A stretch of 64,000 bases of DNA. Origin: Streptacidiphilus jeojiense. GTDB taxonomy: Bacteria > Actinomycetota > Actinomycetes > Streptomycetales > Streptomycetaceae. Location: the NCBI RefSeq assembly GCF_000719095.1, contig NZ_JOEH01000001.1, forward strand, positions 310,001-374,000, written 5' to 3'. The notes beneath the pieces are model-generated. The model saw only the letters and a list, made by a program, of their open reading frames with translations. It did no database searches and was not told the origin of the DNA. Positions within the stretch are counted from its first letter, which is position 1, and each line of letters begins with the position of its first letter. The position numbers and the translations under genes were made by a program. Positions 1-7,906 of the stretch are shown here, piece by piece.

Positions 1-2
1 GC

Positions 3-473
3 GACCCAGAGGTCATCGAGTTCCTCAATGAGCAGCTGACTGCCGAATTGACCGCGATCAATCAATACTTTCTGCATTACAAGATGCAGGAGAACTTCGG
101 CTGGACCAAGCTCGCGAAGTACACCCGCTCCGAGTCCATCGACGAGATGAAGCACGCGGAGATCCTCACCGACCGGATCCTCTTCCTGGAGGGGCTGCCC
201 AACTACCAGCGGCTGTTCCACATCCGGGTGGGCCAGACCGTCGGCGAGATGTTCCAGGCGGACCGCCAGGTCGAGGTGGAGGCGATCGACCGGCTGCGGC
301 GCGGCATCGTGGTGATGCGGGCGAAGGGCGATGTGACCTCGGCCAACATCTTCGAGCACATCCTCAAGGACGAGGAGCACCACATCGACTACCTGGACAC
401 CCAGCTCGAACTCCTGGACAAGCTGGGCGAGCCGCTCTACATCCAGTCCCTCATCGAGCAGCCCGACAGCTGA
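3..473 (+). CDS. bfr: Bacterioferritin, 5' end missing
   Basis: Iron-storage ferritin with heme, which oxidises Fe(II) and stores it as a mineral inside a 24-subunit shell. The reading frame is open from the window edge; the first visible residues are DPEVIEFLNEQL, so only a few residues are missing from a protein of about 160. Ferroxidase ligands are visible: Glu in AELTAINQ, Glu and His in DEMKHAE, and Glu and His in DEEHHIDYLD. The Met of DEMKHAE is the usual heme ligand. The bfd gene lies just downstream on the opposite strand, fitting the usual partnership in iron release. Any iron control of bfr would lie upstream, outside the window. Confidence 0.96.
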   Translation, partial: DPEVIEFLNEQLTAELTAINQYFLHYKMQENFGWTKLAKYTRSESIDEMKHAEILTDRILFLEGLPNYQRLFHIRVGQTVGEMFQADRQVEVEAIDRLRRGIVVMRAKGDVTSANIFEHILKDEEHHIDYLDTQLELLDKLGEPLYIQSLIEQPDS

Positions 474-496
474 GCCGTCCGGCGGCGGACCTGCGG

Positions 497-739
497 TCAG
501 GCCGCCTCGGCGCCGTCCTGCTGCGCGGGCTCCGGCAGGCCGAGCAGGGCGGCCAGGCGGGCGGTGGGGCAGGGGCGGGCGCCCTCGTGGCCGAGGATGG
601 ACTGGATCCGGCGGACGCAGGAGCCGCAGTCGGTGCCGGCCTTGCAGCCGTTGGCGATCTGGCGGGGCGTGGAGGCCCCGGAGGCGATCTCCTCGCGGAC
701 GCGCTGTTCGGTGACCGCATGGCACACGCACACGTACAT
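497..739 (-). CDS. bfd: Bacterioferritin-associated ferredoxin (Bfd)
   Basis: Small [2Fe-2S] protein of 80 residues that in other bacteria passes electrons to bacterioferritin so stored iron can be released. Cluster cysteines are Cys4 and Cys6 (MYVCVCHAV) and Cys38 and Cys41 (GTDCGSC), the Bfd pattern; an extra Cys32 is present. The C-terminal 25 residues are a low-complexity tail. The gene is convergent with bfr and has a DmdR/IdeR-type iron box just upstream of its ATG, so it should be induced by iron starvation. Confidence 0.93.
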   Translation of the reverse strand: MYVCVCHAVTEQRVREEIASGASTPRQIANGCKAGTDCGSCVRRIQSILGHEGARPCPTARLAALLGLPEPAQQDGAEAA

Positions 740-767
740 GACGGTCCTTCCCGATGGCGTCCGGTTG

Positions 768-786
768 AGCTAAGGCTAACCTTACC
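768..786 (-). promoter_or_regulatory. Iron box (DmdR1/IdeR-type operator) of bfd
   Basis: On the minus strand the sequence reads GGTAAGGTTAGCCTTAGCT, close to the 19-bp actinobacterial iron box (TWAGGTWAGSCTWACCTWA). It lies about 30-50 bp upstream of the bfd start codon. Iron-loaded DmdR1/IdeR would repress bfd here. This is a motif match by eye. Confidence 0.8.
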
Positions 787-805
787 CAATCCGGACGGGT
801 GCTAA

Positions 806-847
806 AAGACCCCTCCGGTTCCGCTTCCGCGGAATCGAAGGGGTCTT
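806..847 (-). terminator. Terminator downstream of DAHP synthase
   Basis: A two-part hairpin: outer 9-bp stem AAGACCCCT/AGGGGTCTT and inner 6-bp stem TTCCGC/GCGGAA with a TTCC loop. It lies 19 bp after the DAHP synthase stop codon (minus strand) and before the bfd promoter, so it separates the two units. Confidence 0.8.
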
Positions 848-865
848 CGTCACACCGGTCGGGTC

Positions 866-2230
866 TCAGGCGCCCCGGTACATCTCTGCCACGAGGAATG
901 CCAGGTCCAGCGACTGGCTGCGGTTGAGCCGCGGGTCGCAGGCCGTCTCGTAGCGCTGGTGCAGGTCGTCGACGAACACCTCGTCGCCGCCGCCGACGCA
1001 CTCGGTGACGTCGTCACCGGTCAGCTCCACGTGGATGCCGCCGGGGTGGGTCCCCAGGGCGCGGTGCACCTCGAAGAAGCCCTTGACCTCGTCCAGCACG
1101 TCGTCGAAGCGGCGGGTCTTGTGCCCGGTCTCCGCCTCGAAGGTGTTGCCGTGCATCGGGTCGCAGATCCACACCGGCACCGCGCCGCTCGCGGTGACCT
1201 TCTCCACCAGCTGGGGCAGGTTGTCGCGGACCTTGCCCGCTCCCATCCGGGTGATGAAGGTGAGCCGGCCCGGCTCGCGCTCCGGGTCCAGCCGGTCGAT
1301 CAGCGTCAGCGCCTCGTCCACCGAGGTGGTCGGGCCCAGCTTCACCCCGATCGGGTTGCTGATCTGCGAGGCGAACTCGATGTGGGCGTGGTCCAGCTGC
1401 CGGGTGCGCTCGCCGATCCAGACCATGTGGCCGGAGACGTCGTAGAGCTTGCCGGTACGCGAGTCGGTGCGGGTCAGCGCCGTCTCGTAGTCCAGCACCA
1501 GCGCCTCGTGCGAGGAGTAGAACTCGACCGTGCGGAACTCCTCCGGGTCCACCCCGCAGGCGTTCATGAAGGACAGCGCGCTGTCGATCTCCTTGGCCAG
1601 GCGCTCGTAGCGCTGCCCGGAGGGCGAGTTGCGGACGAAGTCCTGGTTCCAGGCGTGCACCTGGCGCAGGTCGGCGTAGCCACCGGTGGTGAAGGCGCGG
1701 ACCAGGTTGAGGGTGGAGGCGGAGGCGTTGTACATCCGCTTCAGCCGCTCCGGGTCGGGGCGGCGGGCCTCGGGCGTGAAGGCGAAGCCGTTCACCGAGT
1801 CGCCCCGGTACACCGGCAGGGTCACGCCGTCGCGGGTCTCGGTGGGCTTGGAGCGCGGCTTGGAGTACTGGCCCGCGATCCGGCCGACCTTGACCACCGG
1901 GACGGAGGCGGCGTAGGTGAGCACCACGGCCATCTGCAGCAGGGTCTTCAGCTTGTTGCGGATCTGGTCCGCCGACACGCCGTCGAAGGCCTCGGCGCAG
2001 TCGCCGCCCTGGAGCAGGAACGCCTCACCCTTGGCCACGGCGGCGAGACGGGTGCGCAGCTGGTCGCACTCGCCGGCGAACACAAGCGGCGGATAGGAGG
2101 CGAGGTCCGCAAGGGACTTGCGCAGAGCCTCGGGGTCCGGCCACTCGGGCTGCTGCGCCGCGGGAAGGGACTGCCAGGAGAAGCCCTGGGCCGAGTCCCC
2201 TTCGGGGTGGGTTTCAACGTTCACGGTCAC
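866..2230 (-). CDS. aroH: 3-deoxy-7-phosphoheptulonate synthase, class II
   Basis: First enzyme of the shikimate pathway: condenses phosphoenolpyruvate and erythrose 4-phosphate to DAHP. The 454-residue protein starts at the GTG reading VTVNVETHPEG; the frame stays open further upstream, but that part has no family similarity and crosses the divergent trp leader. Class II hallmarks include PPLVFAGECDQLR, the metal-site cysteine in LLQGGDCAEAF, a KVGRIAGQYSKPRS block, and a C-terminal HPGGIHVELTGDDVTEC. The length fits plant-like class II enzymes. It is divergent from the trp leader and anthranilate synthase, so precursor supply and the first tryptophan step sit back to back. Confidence 0.96.
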   Translation of the reverse strand: MTVNVETHPEGDSAQGFSWQSLPAAQQPEWPDPEALRKSLADLASYPPLVFAGECDQLRTRLAAVAKGEAFLLQGGDCAEAFDGVSADQIRNKLKTLLQMAVVLTYAASVPVVKVGRIAGQYSKPRSKPTETRDGVTLPVYRGDSVNGFAFTPEARRPDPERLKRMYNASASTLNLVRAFTTGGYADLRQVHAWNQDFVRNSPSGQRYERLAKEIDSALSFMNACGVDPEEFRTVEFYSSHEALVLDYETALTRTDSRTGKLYDVSGHMVWIGERTRQLDHAHIEFASQISNPIGVKLGPTTSVDEALTLIDRLDPEREPGRLTFITRMGAGKVRDNLPQLVEKVTASGAVPVWICDPMHGNTFEAETGHKTRRFDDVLDEVKGFFEVHRALGTHPGGIHVELTGDDVTECVGGGDEVFVDDLHQRYETACDPRLNRSQSLDLAFLVAEMYRGA

Positions 2231-2338
2231 AGCGCCAAGGCTACGGGGTAACGCAACCGAAATGTCCCAACGCCCGCAGGCTGAGACATGCCGCGGATCT
2301 CCTGCCCCAGCGCCGTCCGATCCGCTAAGGTCGACCGC

Positions 2339-2395
2339 GTGAACACGCAGCACACCTACTCCTGGTGGTGGACCGTCCCCGAGGCGGCCCACTGA
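2339..2395 (+). CDS. trpL: trp operon leader peptide
   Basis: An 18-residue ORF, GTG start, reading VNTQHTYSWWWTVPEAAH, with three consecutive TGG codons at 2363-2371. An AAGG eight bases upstream of the GTG may serve as ribosome-binding site. It is followed by a strong hairpin and then the anthranilate synthase gene, which is the classic attenuation layout: ribosome stalling at the Trp codons when charged tRNA-Trp is scarce should prevent the terminator from forming. It is too short for ordinary gene finders. Confidence 0.9.
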   Translation: MNTQHTYSWWWTVPEAAH

Positions 2396-2417
2396 TCGCG
2401 CGTTCCCACGCAGACTC

Positions 2418-2443
2418 AACGGCCGCCCCTCGGGGCGGCCGTT
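2418..2443 (+). terminator. trp attenuator hairpin
   Basis: Perfect 12-bp GC-rich stem AACGGCCGCCCC/GGGGCGGCCGTT with a 2-nt nominal loop, followed by TTCTGCGTTCT. It begins 22 nt after the leader peptide stop codon and ends 79 nt before the anthranilate synthase start. Position and strength fit the terminator of a transcription attenuator. Confidence 0.86.
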
Positions 2444-2522
2444 CTGCGTTCTCCAGCGGACACCGCCCCGAGCCGGCCGGCACCCCTCCCGCCGCCGCAC
2501 CTCCCTCGGAAAGGTCCCCGCT

Positions 2523-4472
2523 GTGACCAACCCCACTGCTCCGGTCGATGCCGCTGCCCTGGTCGCCAGGCTCGCGGCCGCCGACGAGCCGTTCGCCCTG
2601 CTGCACCGCCGCACGCCCCGGCTCGCCCCGGACACCGTCGAGGTGCTGTTCGGCGAGGTCGGCTGCTACGAGACGCTGGCGCAGCTGCCGCTGCCCGAGG
2701 GGCCGCCCGGCGTCCCGGTGCACGACCTGCTGGCCCTGGTCCCCTACCGGCAGCTGCGCGAGCGCGGCTTCGAGGCCCGCGACGACGGCACCCCGCTGCA
2801 GGCGCTGCGGGTGCGCGAGTCCTTCGCCCTGCCACTGGCCGAGCTGCGGGCCGCGCTGCCGCAGCTCCCGGTCCAGCTGGACGACGGCGGCTTCGACCTC
2901 GACGACGACGCCTACGCGGAGATCGTCCGGCGGGTGATCGAGGACGAGATCGGCCGGGGCGAGGGCGCCAACTTCGTGGTCCGCCGCGACTTCACCGGGA
3001 CCCTGCGGGACTTCTCCCCGGCGCTGGCGCTGACCCTGTTCCGGCGGCTGCTGGAGCAGGAGCGCGGGGCCTACTGGACCTTCCTGGTGCACACCGGGGA
3101 CCGGGTCCTGGTGGGGGCCAGCCCCGAGGTCCATGTCCGGCAGGCCGGCGGGACGGTGGTGATGAACCCGATCTCCGGGACCTACCGCTACCCGGCCGAG
3201 GGCCCCGGCCTGGAGTCGCTGCTCGCGTTCCTGAACGACCCCAAGGAGCTGGAGGAGCTCACCATGGTCGTGGACGAGGAGCTCAAGATGATGTGCGCGG
3301 TCGGCGACCTCGGCGGCCAGGTGCTCGGCCCGCGCCTCAAGGAGATGTCCCACCTCGCCCACACCGAGTACGAGCTGCGCGGACGCACCACCCTGGACGT
3401 CCGCCAGGTGCTCCGGGAGACCATGTTCGCCGCCACCGTCACCGGCAGCCCGCTGCAGAACGCGACCCGGGTCATCTCCCGTTACGAGCCGACCGGACGC
3501 GGCTACTACGCGGGCGCGCTCGCGCTGGTCGGCCGCACCTCGGGCGGCGGCCAGACGCTGGACTCCCCCATCCTGATCCGCACCGCCGACATCGACCCGG
3601 CCAGCGGGCGGCTCGCGGTGCGGGTCGGCGCGACGCTGGTGCGGCACTCCGACCCGTACGCGGAGGTCGCCGAGACGCACGCCAAGGCGGCGGGCGTGCT
3701 CGCCGCGATCGGCGCGGTCCCGGCCCGGGCCGGAGCCGGGGTGGCGGGGGCGGGGCGGGCACCGCGACTGGCCGACAACCACCGGGTGCAGGCCGCGCTG
3801 GACGCCAGGCGCGGCAATCTGGCGCCGTTCTGGCTGCGGATGCAGACCGCGGCGCCGGTCCCGGCCGATCCGCAGCACGTCCTGGTGATCGACTGCGAGG
3901 ACACCTTCACCTCGATGCTGGCGCATCTGCTGCGCTCGCTGGGCCACCGGGTCACCGTCCGCCGCTACGACCTCCCCGGTCTGGCCGAGGCGGTCGCCGC
4001 GCACACCGGTCCGCTGGTGCTGGGCCCCGGCCCGGGCGACCCGGCCGATCTGACGGACCCGAAGATGCGGCGGATGCAGGGCGTGGTCGGCGAGCTGATG
4101 GCGACCGGACGCCCCGGCGGGCTGCTCGCGGTCTGCCTGAGCCATCAGCTGCTGTGCGCGTCACTGGGCCTGCCGCTGCGGCGCAAGGCGGTGCCGTACC
4201 AGGGCGCGCAGGAACGGATCGACCTGTTCGGGACGGCGCGGACGGTGGGCTTCTACAACACCTTCACGGCGGTCTGCGACGCGGGCGATGTCGCGCGGCT
4301 CGCGGCCCGGGGCATCGAGGTGAGCCGTGACGCGGTGACGGGTGACGTCTTCGCGCTGCGGGGGCCGGGGTTCGCGGGGGTGCAGTTCCATCCGGAGTCG
4401 GTGCTGACGCTGGACGGGGTGGGGATCGTGGCCGGGATGCTCGCGGGGCTCGGGGAGCGGTCGGTGGTCTAG
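2523..4472 (+). CDS. trpE: Anthranilate synthase, fused TrpE-TrpG type
   Basis: Converts chorismate and glutamine to anthranilate, the first committed tryptophan step. The 649-residue protein fuses a chorismate-binding synthase domain (about 1-410; MNPISGTYRYP, VDEELKMM, GRGYYAGA) to a class I glutamine amidotransferase domain (about 450-645; nucleophile Cys in LLAVCLSHQLL, oxyanion region VLGPGPGDP, His and Glu in FHPES). The usual N-terminal tryptophan-binding LLES motif is not seen; the equivalent region reads FALLHRRTP, so feedback inhibition may be weak (inference). GTG start with GGAAAGG eight bases upstream. Controlled by the upstream leader/attenuator. A phenazine-type PhzE role is possible in principle, but the Trp leader argues for tryptophan synthesis. 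Confidence 0.93.
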   Translation: MTNPTAPVDAAALVARLAAADEPFALLHRRTPRLAPDTVEVLFGEVGCYETLAQLPLPEGPPGVPVHDLLALVPYRQLRERGFEARDDGTPLQALRVRESFALPLAELRAALPQLPVQLDDGGFDLDDDAYAEIVRRVIEDEIGRGEGANFVVRRDFTGTLRDFSPALALTLFRRLLEQERGAYWTFLVHTGDRVLVGASPEVHVRQAGGTVVMNPISGTYRYPAEGPGLESLLAFLNDPKELEELTMVVDEELKMMCAVGDLGGQVLGPRLKEMSHLAHTEYELRGRTTLDVRQVLRETMFAATVTGSPLQNATRVISRYEPTGRGYYAGALALVGRTSGGGQTLDSPILIRTADIDPASGRLAVRVGATLVRHSDPYAEVAETHAKAAGVLAAIGAVPARAGAGVAGAGRAPRLADNHRVQAALDARRGNLAPFWLRMQTAAPVPADPQHVLVIDCEDTFTSMLAHLLRSLGHRVTVRRYDLPGLAEAVAAHTGPLVLGPGPGDPADLTDPKMRRMQGVVGELMATGRPGGLLAVCLSHQLLCASLGLPLRRKAVPYQGAQERIDLFGTARTVGFYNTFTAVCDAGDVARLAARGIEVSRDAVTGDVFALRGPGFAGVQFHPESVLTLDGVGIVAGMLAGLGERSVV

Positions 4473-4497
4473 CGCGGCGCTGCCGTGGCTGGTCTTC

Positions 4498-4539
4498 GCG
4501 CAGTTCCCCGCGCCCCTGCAGGGGCGCGGGGAACTGCGC
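4498..4539. repeat. Dispersed palindrome, copy A
   Basis: Perfect dyad with arms of 21 bp beginning GCGCAGTTCCCCGCGCCCCT, with outer TGGTC/GACCA pairing nearby. It follows the trpE stop codon by 25 bp and can act as a transcription terminator. One of five related elements in the window, all in gene-end positions. Confidence 0.9.
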
Positions 4540-4593
4540 GGCCGACCACGACGACGCCGCACCTTCGAACAACGCTCCGGTTAAGGTGCCTCA

Positions 4594-7500
4594 GTGACCT
4601 TTGCTGATGGCTATTTCCGGTATCCGCACATCCACGGTGACGCAGTCACCTTCGTGGCCGAGGACGACGTCTGGGTCGCCCCCTTCGGGGGCAGGGCCTG
4701 GCGGGTGAGTGCCGATCAGGTGCCCGTGTCGCGGCCGCGCTTCTCCCCTGACGGGTCGCTGCTGGCCTGGACCTCGACCGCCGACGGCGCGCCGGAGGTG
4801 CATGTCGCGCCGGTCGAGGGCGGCCCCGCACGGCGGCTGACCTACTGGGGCAGCGCCCAGACCGCGGTGCTCGGCTGGACCCCCGAGGGCGAACCGCTGG
4901 CGCTGAGCAGCGTGGGGCAGATGTCCCGGGCCCACCCCTGGGCCTTCGCGGTGCCGCTGGACGGCGGTCCAGCCCGGCGACTGCCGTACGGACGGCTGGC
5001 CGGGCTGGCGCTGGAGCCCGGCGGCTCGCGTGCGCTGCTGAGCACGGCCAACGGCGGCCGGGAGCCGGCGCACTGGAAGCGCTACCGCGGCGGGAGGGCC
5101 GGCAAGCTCTGGTTGGGCACGGACGGCGCGTTCCAGCGGGTCCACCAAGGACTGGACGGGAACATCGACTCGCCGATGTGGGTCGGCGGCAGGATCGCCT
5201 TCCTGAGTGACCACGACGGCGTCGGCCGGCTCTGGTCCAGCCTTCCGGACGGGTCGGACCTGCGGGTCCACAGCGAGCAGGACGAGTTCTACGCCCGCAA
5301 CGCGTCCACCGACGGCAGCAGGGTGGTCTTCCAGCGGGCCGGCGCGCTGTGGCTGGTGGACAGCCTCGACGGCCTCGACGGCGCCGGACCGCGCCGGATC
5401 GAGTTCGACCTGGGCGGCCCGAGCACCGCCCGCCGGCGCCGCCCGGTCGCCGCCGCGGACCACCTCGGCACGGTGTCCCCCGACGCCGAGGGCCGGTCCA
5501 GCCTGGTCGAGGTGCGCGGCACCGTCCACCGGGTCACCCACCAGGACGGACCGGCGCGCGTGCTCGCGGACGCGCCCGGCGTGCGCAACCGGCTGCCGCA
5601 GCCACTGCCTGACGGGGCGTCGGTCTGGGTCACCGACGCCGAGGGCGAGGACGGCCTGGACTTCTCCGACGGCCGCCGGGTCGCCGTGGGGGCGCTCGGC
5701 CGGGTCGAGGAACTGGTCGCCTCGCCGGACGGCGCGGTGCTGGCCGTCGCCGACCGGGACGGCCGGGTGCTGCTGGTCACGGTCGCGGACGGGGAGGTGC
5801 GGGAGCTGGACCGCAGCGAGGCCGTGCAGGCGACCGGTCTGGTCTTCTCGCCGGACTCGGCCTGGCTGGCCTGGTCGCACGGCGCCGACCTCAACGAACG
5901 GCTGCGCCAGATCCGGCTGGCCCGGCTCGCCGACGGCGCGGTCACCGAGGTCACCCCGGTGCGCTTCAACGACCACTCCCCCGCCTTCAGCGCCGACGGG
6001 CGCCACCTGGCCTTCCTGTCGATCCGCGAGTTCGACCCGGTCTACGACGAGCACGTCTTCGACCTCTCCTTCCCGGTCGCCTGCCGTCCCTACCTGGCGC
6101 TGCTGACCGCCGACACGCTCTCCCCGTTCGACCCGCTGCCGCAGGGCCGCAGGCCGGGCAAGCCCGAGGAGGAGGCTGCCGCCGACGCGGCGGCGATCCG
6201 GGTCGACACCGAAGGGATCGCCGCCCGGGTGGTCCCCTTCCCGGTCGAGGCCGGCCGCTACGAGGCCCTGCGGGCGGTCAGGGGCGGCTTCAGCTGGCTG
6301 CACCGCCCGCTGACCGGGATGCTGGGGAACGCCAAGGCCACCCCCGACACCCCGGCCAAGCGGACCTCGCTGGAGTACTTCGACCTGGCCGCCCGCCGGC
6401 TGGACACCCTGGCCGAGGCCGTCGACCGCTACGCCGTCTCCGGCGACGGCACCAGGCTGACCCTGGTGGACGGGAAGAAGCTGCGGGTCGTCCCTGCCGA
6501 CCGGAAGGCGGCCGAGGACGACCGGGTCGAGTCCGTCACCGTGGACCTGGACCGGATCAGGATCACCCTCGACCCGCCGGCCGAGTGGCGGCAGATGGTC
6601 GCCGAGGCGGCCCGGCTGATGCGGGACAACTACTGGCGGGTGGACCTGGGCGGGGTCGACTGGGAGGCGGTGCAGCAGCGCTACCGTCCGCTGGTCGACC
6701 GCCTCGGCAGCCATGACGACCTGGTCGACCTGCTCTGGGAGATCCAGGGCGAGCTCGGCACCTCGCACGCGTATGTGCAGCCCAGGGCCCGCGAGGTGGC
6801 GGACGCCCGGCGGCTGGGACTGCTGGGGGCCGACCTGGCCCGTTCCGAGGACGGGGACCGGAACTGGCGGATCGTCAGGATCCTGCCCGGCGAGAGCTCC
6901 GATCCGGCCGCGCGGTCGCCGCTGGCCGCCCCGGGCCTGGGGATCAGGGCCGGGGACGCGGTCCTGGCGGTCAACGGCCGTACGGTCGACCCGGTCACCG
7001 GCCCGGCCCCGCTGCTGGCCGGCACCGCGGGCAAGCCGGTCGAGCTCACCCTGGGCACCGCGGAGGGCGGCGAGTACTCCGTGGTGGTGGTGCCGCTCGC
7101 GGACGAGGAGCCGCTGCGCTACCACGACTGGGTGGCCGGCCGCCGGGCCCGGGTCCGCGAGCTGTCCGGCGGACGGCTCGGCTATCTGCACCTGCCCGAC
7201 CAGATGAGCCCGGGCTGGGCCCAGCTGCACCGCGACCTGCACACCGAGTCCTCGCAGGCCGGCCTGATCGTGGACACCCGCGAGAACCGGGGCGGCCACA
7301 CCTCGCAGCTGGTCGTCGAGAAGCTGCGCCGACGGGTCGTCAAATGGCAGACGATCCGCGGGTTCAGGCCGCACCCGAGGTATCCCGAGGACGCCCCGCG
7401 GGGGCCGCTGGTAGCGGTCGCGGACGAGTTCTCCGGGTCGGACGGCGACAACATCAACGCCGCGTTCCAGGCCTACGGCCTGGGCCCGGTGGTCGGCGTC

Positions 7501-7767
7501 AGGACCTGGGGCGGGGTGGTCGGCATCGACGGCCACTACAGGCTGGTCGACGGCACCGGGGTCACCCAGCCGCGGTTCCGCACCTGGTTCGAGGGCTACG
7601 ACTGGGGGCTGGAGAACCACGGGGTGGACCCGGACGTCGAGGTGGTCTGCACCCCCGAGGACTGGGCGGCGGGGCGCGACCCGCAGCTGGACGAGGCCGT
7701 CCGCATCGCCCTCCGGGCGCTGGAGACGACTCCTGCGGTCACCCCGCCGGGGTTGCCGCCGTTGTAA
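4594..7767 (+). CDS. tri: Tricorn protease homologue (S41 family)
   Basis: Large cytosolic serine protease of 1057 residues, thought to degrade peptides released by the proteasome or other proteases. N-terminal beta-propeller repeats (about 1-560; e.g. PRFSPDGSLLAW, GLVFSPDSAWLAW), then a core domain, a PDZ-like segment (about 745-840) and the C-terminal S41 domain. Catalytic residues match tricorn spacing: Ser724-His725 in LGTSHAYV, Ser949 in FSGSDGDN, Glu1007 in ENHGVDPD. GTG start with AAGG upstream. Bounded on both sides by copies A and B of the dispersed palindrome, so it is likely its own transcription unit. Confidence 0.95.
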   Translation: MTFADGYFRYPHIHGDAVTFVAEDDVWVAPFGGRAWRVSADQVPVSRPRFSPDGSLLAWTSTADGAPEVHVAPVEGGPARRLTYWGSAQTAVLGWTPEGEPLALSSVGQMSRAHPWAFAVPLDGGPARRLPYGRLAGLALEPGGSRALLSTANGGREPAHWKRYRGGRAGKLWLGTDGAFQRVHQGLDGNIDSPMWVGGRIAFLSDHDGVGRLWSSLPDGSDLRVHSEQDEFYARNASTDGSRVVFQRAGALWLVDSLDGLDGAGPRRIEFDLGGPSTARRRRPVAAADHLGTVSPDAEGRSSLVEVRGTVHRVTHQDGPARVLADAPGVRNRLPQPLPDGASVWVTDAEGEDGLDFSDGRRVAVGALGRVEELVASPDGAVLAVADRDGRVLLVTVADGEVRELDRSEAVQATGLVFSPDSAWLAWSHGADLNERLRQIRLARLADGAVTEVTPVRFNDHSPAFSADGRHLAFLSIREFDPVYDEHVFDLSFPVACRPYLALLTADTLSPFDPLPQGRRPGKPEEEAAADAAAIRVDTEGIAARVVPFPVEAGRYEALRAVRGGFSWLHRPLTGMLGNAKATPDTPAKRTSLEYFDLAARRLDTLAEAVDRYAVSGDGTRLTLVDGKKLRVVPADRKAAEDDRVESVTVDLDRIRITLDPPAEWRQMVAEAARLMRDNYWRVDLGGVDWEAVQQRYRPLVDRLGSHDDLVDLLWEIQGELGTSHAYVQPRAREVADARRLGLLGADLARSEDGDRNWRIVRILPGESSDPAARSPLAAPGLGIRAGDAVLAVNGRTVDPVTGPAPLLAGTAGKPVELTLGTAEGGEYSVVVVPLADEEPLRYHDWVAGRRARVRELSGGRLGYLHLPDQMSPGWAQLHRDLHTESSQAGLIVDTRENRGGHTSQLVVEKLRRRVVKWQTIRGFRPHPRYPEDAPRGPLVAVADEFSGSDGDNINAAFQAYGLGPVVGVRTWGGVVGIDGHYRLVDGTGVTQPRFRTWFEGYDWGLENHGVDPDVEVVCTPEDWAAGRDPQLDEAVRIALRALETTPAVTPPGLPPL

Positions 7768-7782
7768 CGGTTTCCGTCCGTA

Positions 7783-7826
7783 TGCGCAGTTCCCCGCGCC
7801 CCTGTAGGGGCGCGGGGAACTGCGCA
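7783..7826. repeat. Dispersed palindrome, copy B
   Basis: Arms of 21 bp (T plus GCGCAGTTCCCCGCGCCCCT and its complement) around a 2-nt loop GT, 15 bp after the tricorn stop codon. Probable intrinsic terminator and member of the same repeat family. Confidence 0.9.
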
Positions 7827-7906
7827 ACAGCAACCCCCGCAAAGGGAAGCCCGCAACGTACCCCTAATCTGTCCCACAACATCGGCACAGCAACGGGGGA
7901 ACGCAC

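Noticed and set aside
2231..2635. N-terminal extension of the DAHP synthase frame
   Set aside because: It would run antisense through the trp leader and attenuator and has no family similarity; the GTG at 2230 fits the class II start.
4591..7842. 1083-residue open frame antisense to the tricorn gene
   Set aside because: Low-complexity Gly/Arg/Pro/Val composition typical of a shadow frame in GC-rich DNA; no domain seen, while the opposite strand encodes a complete tricorn protease.
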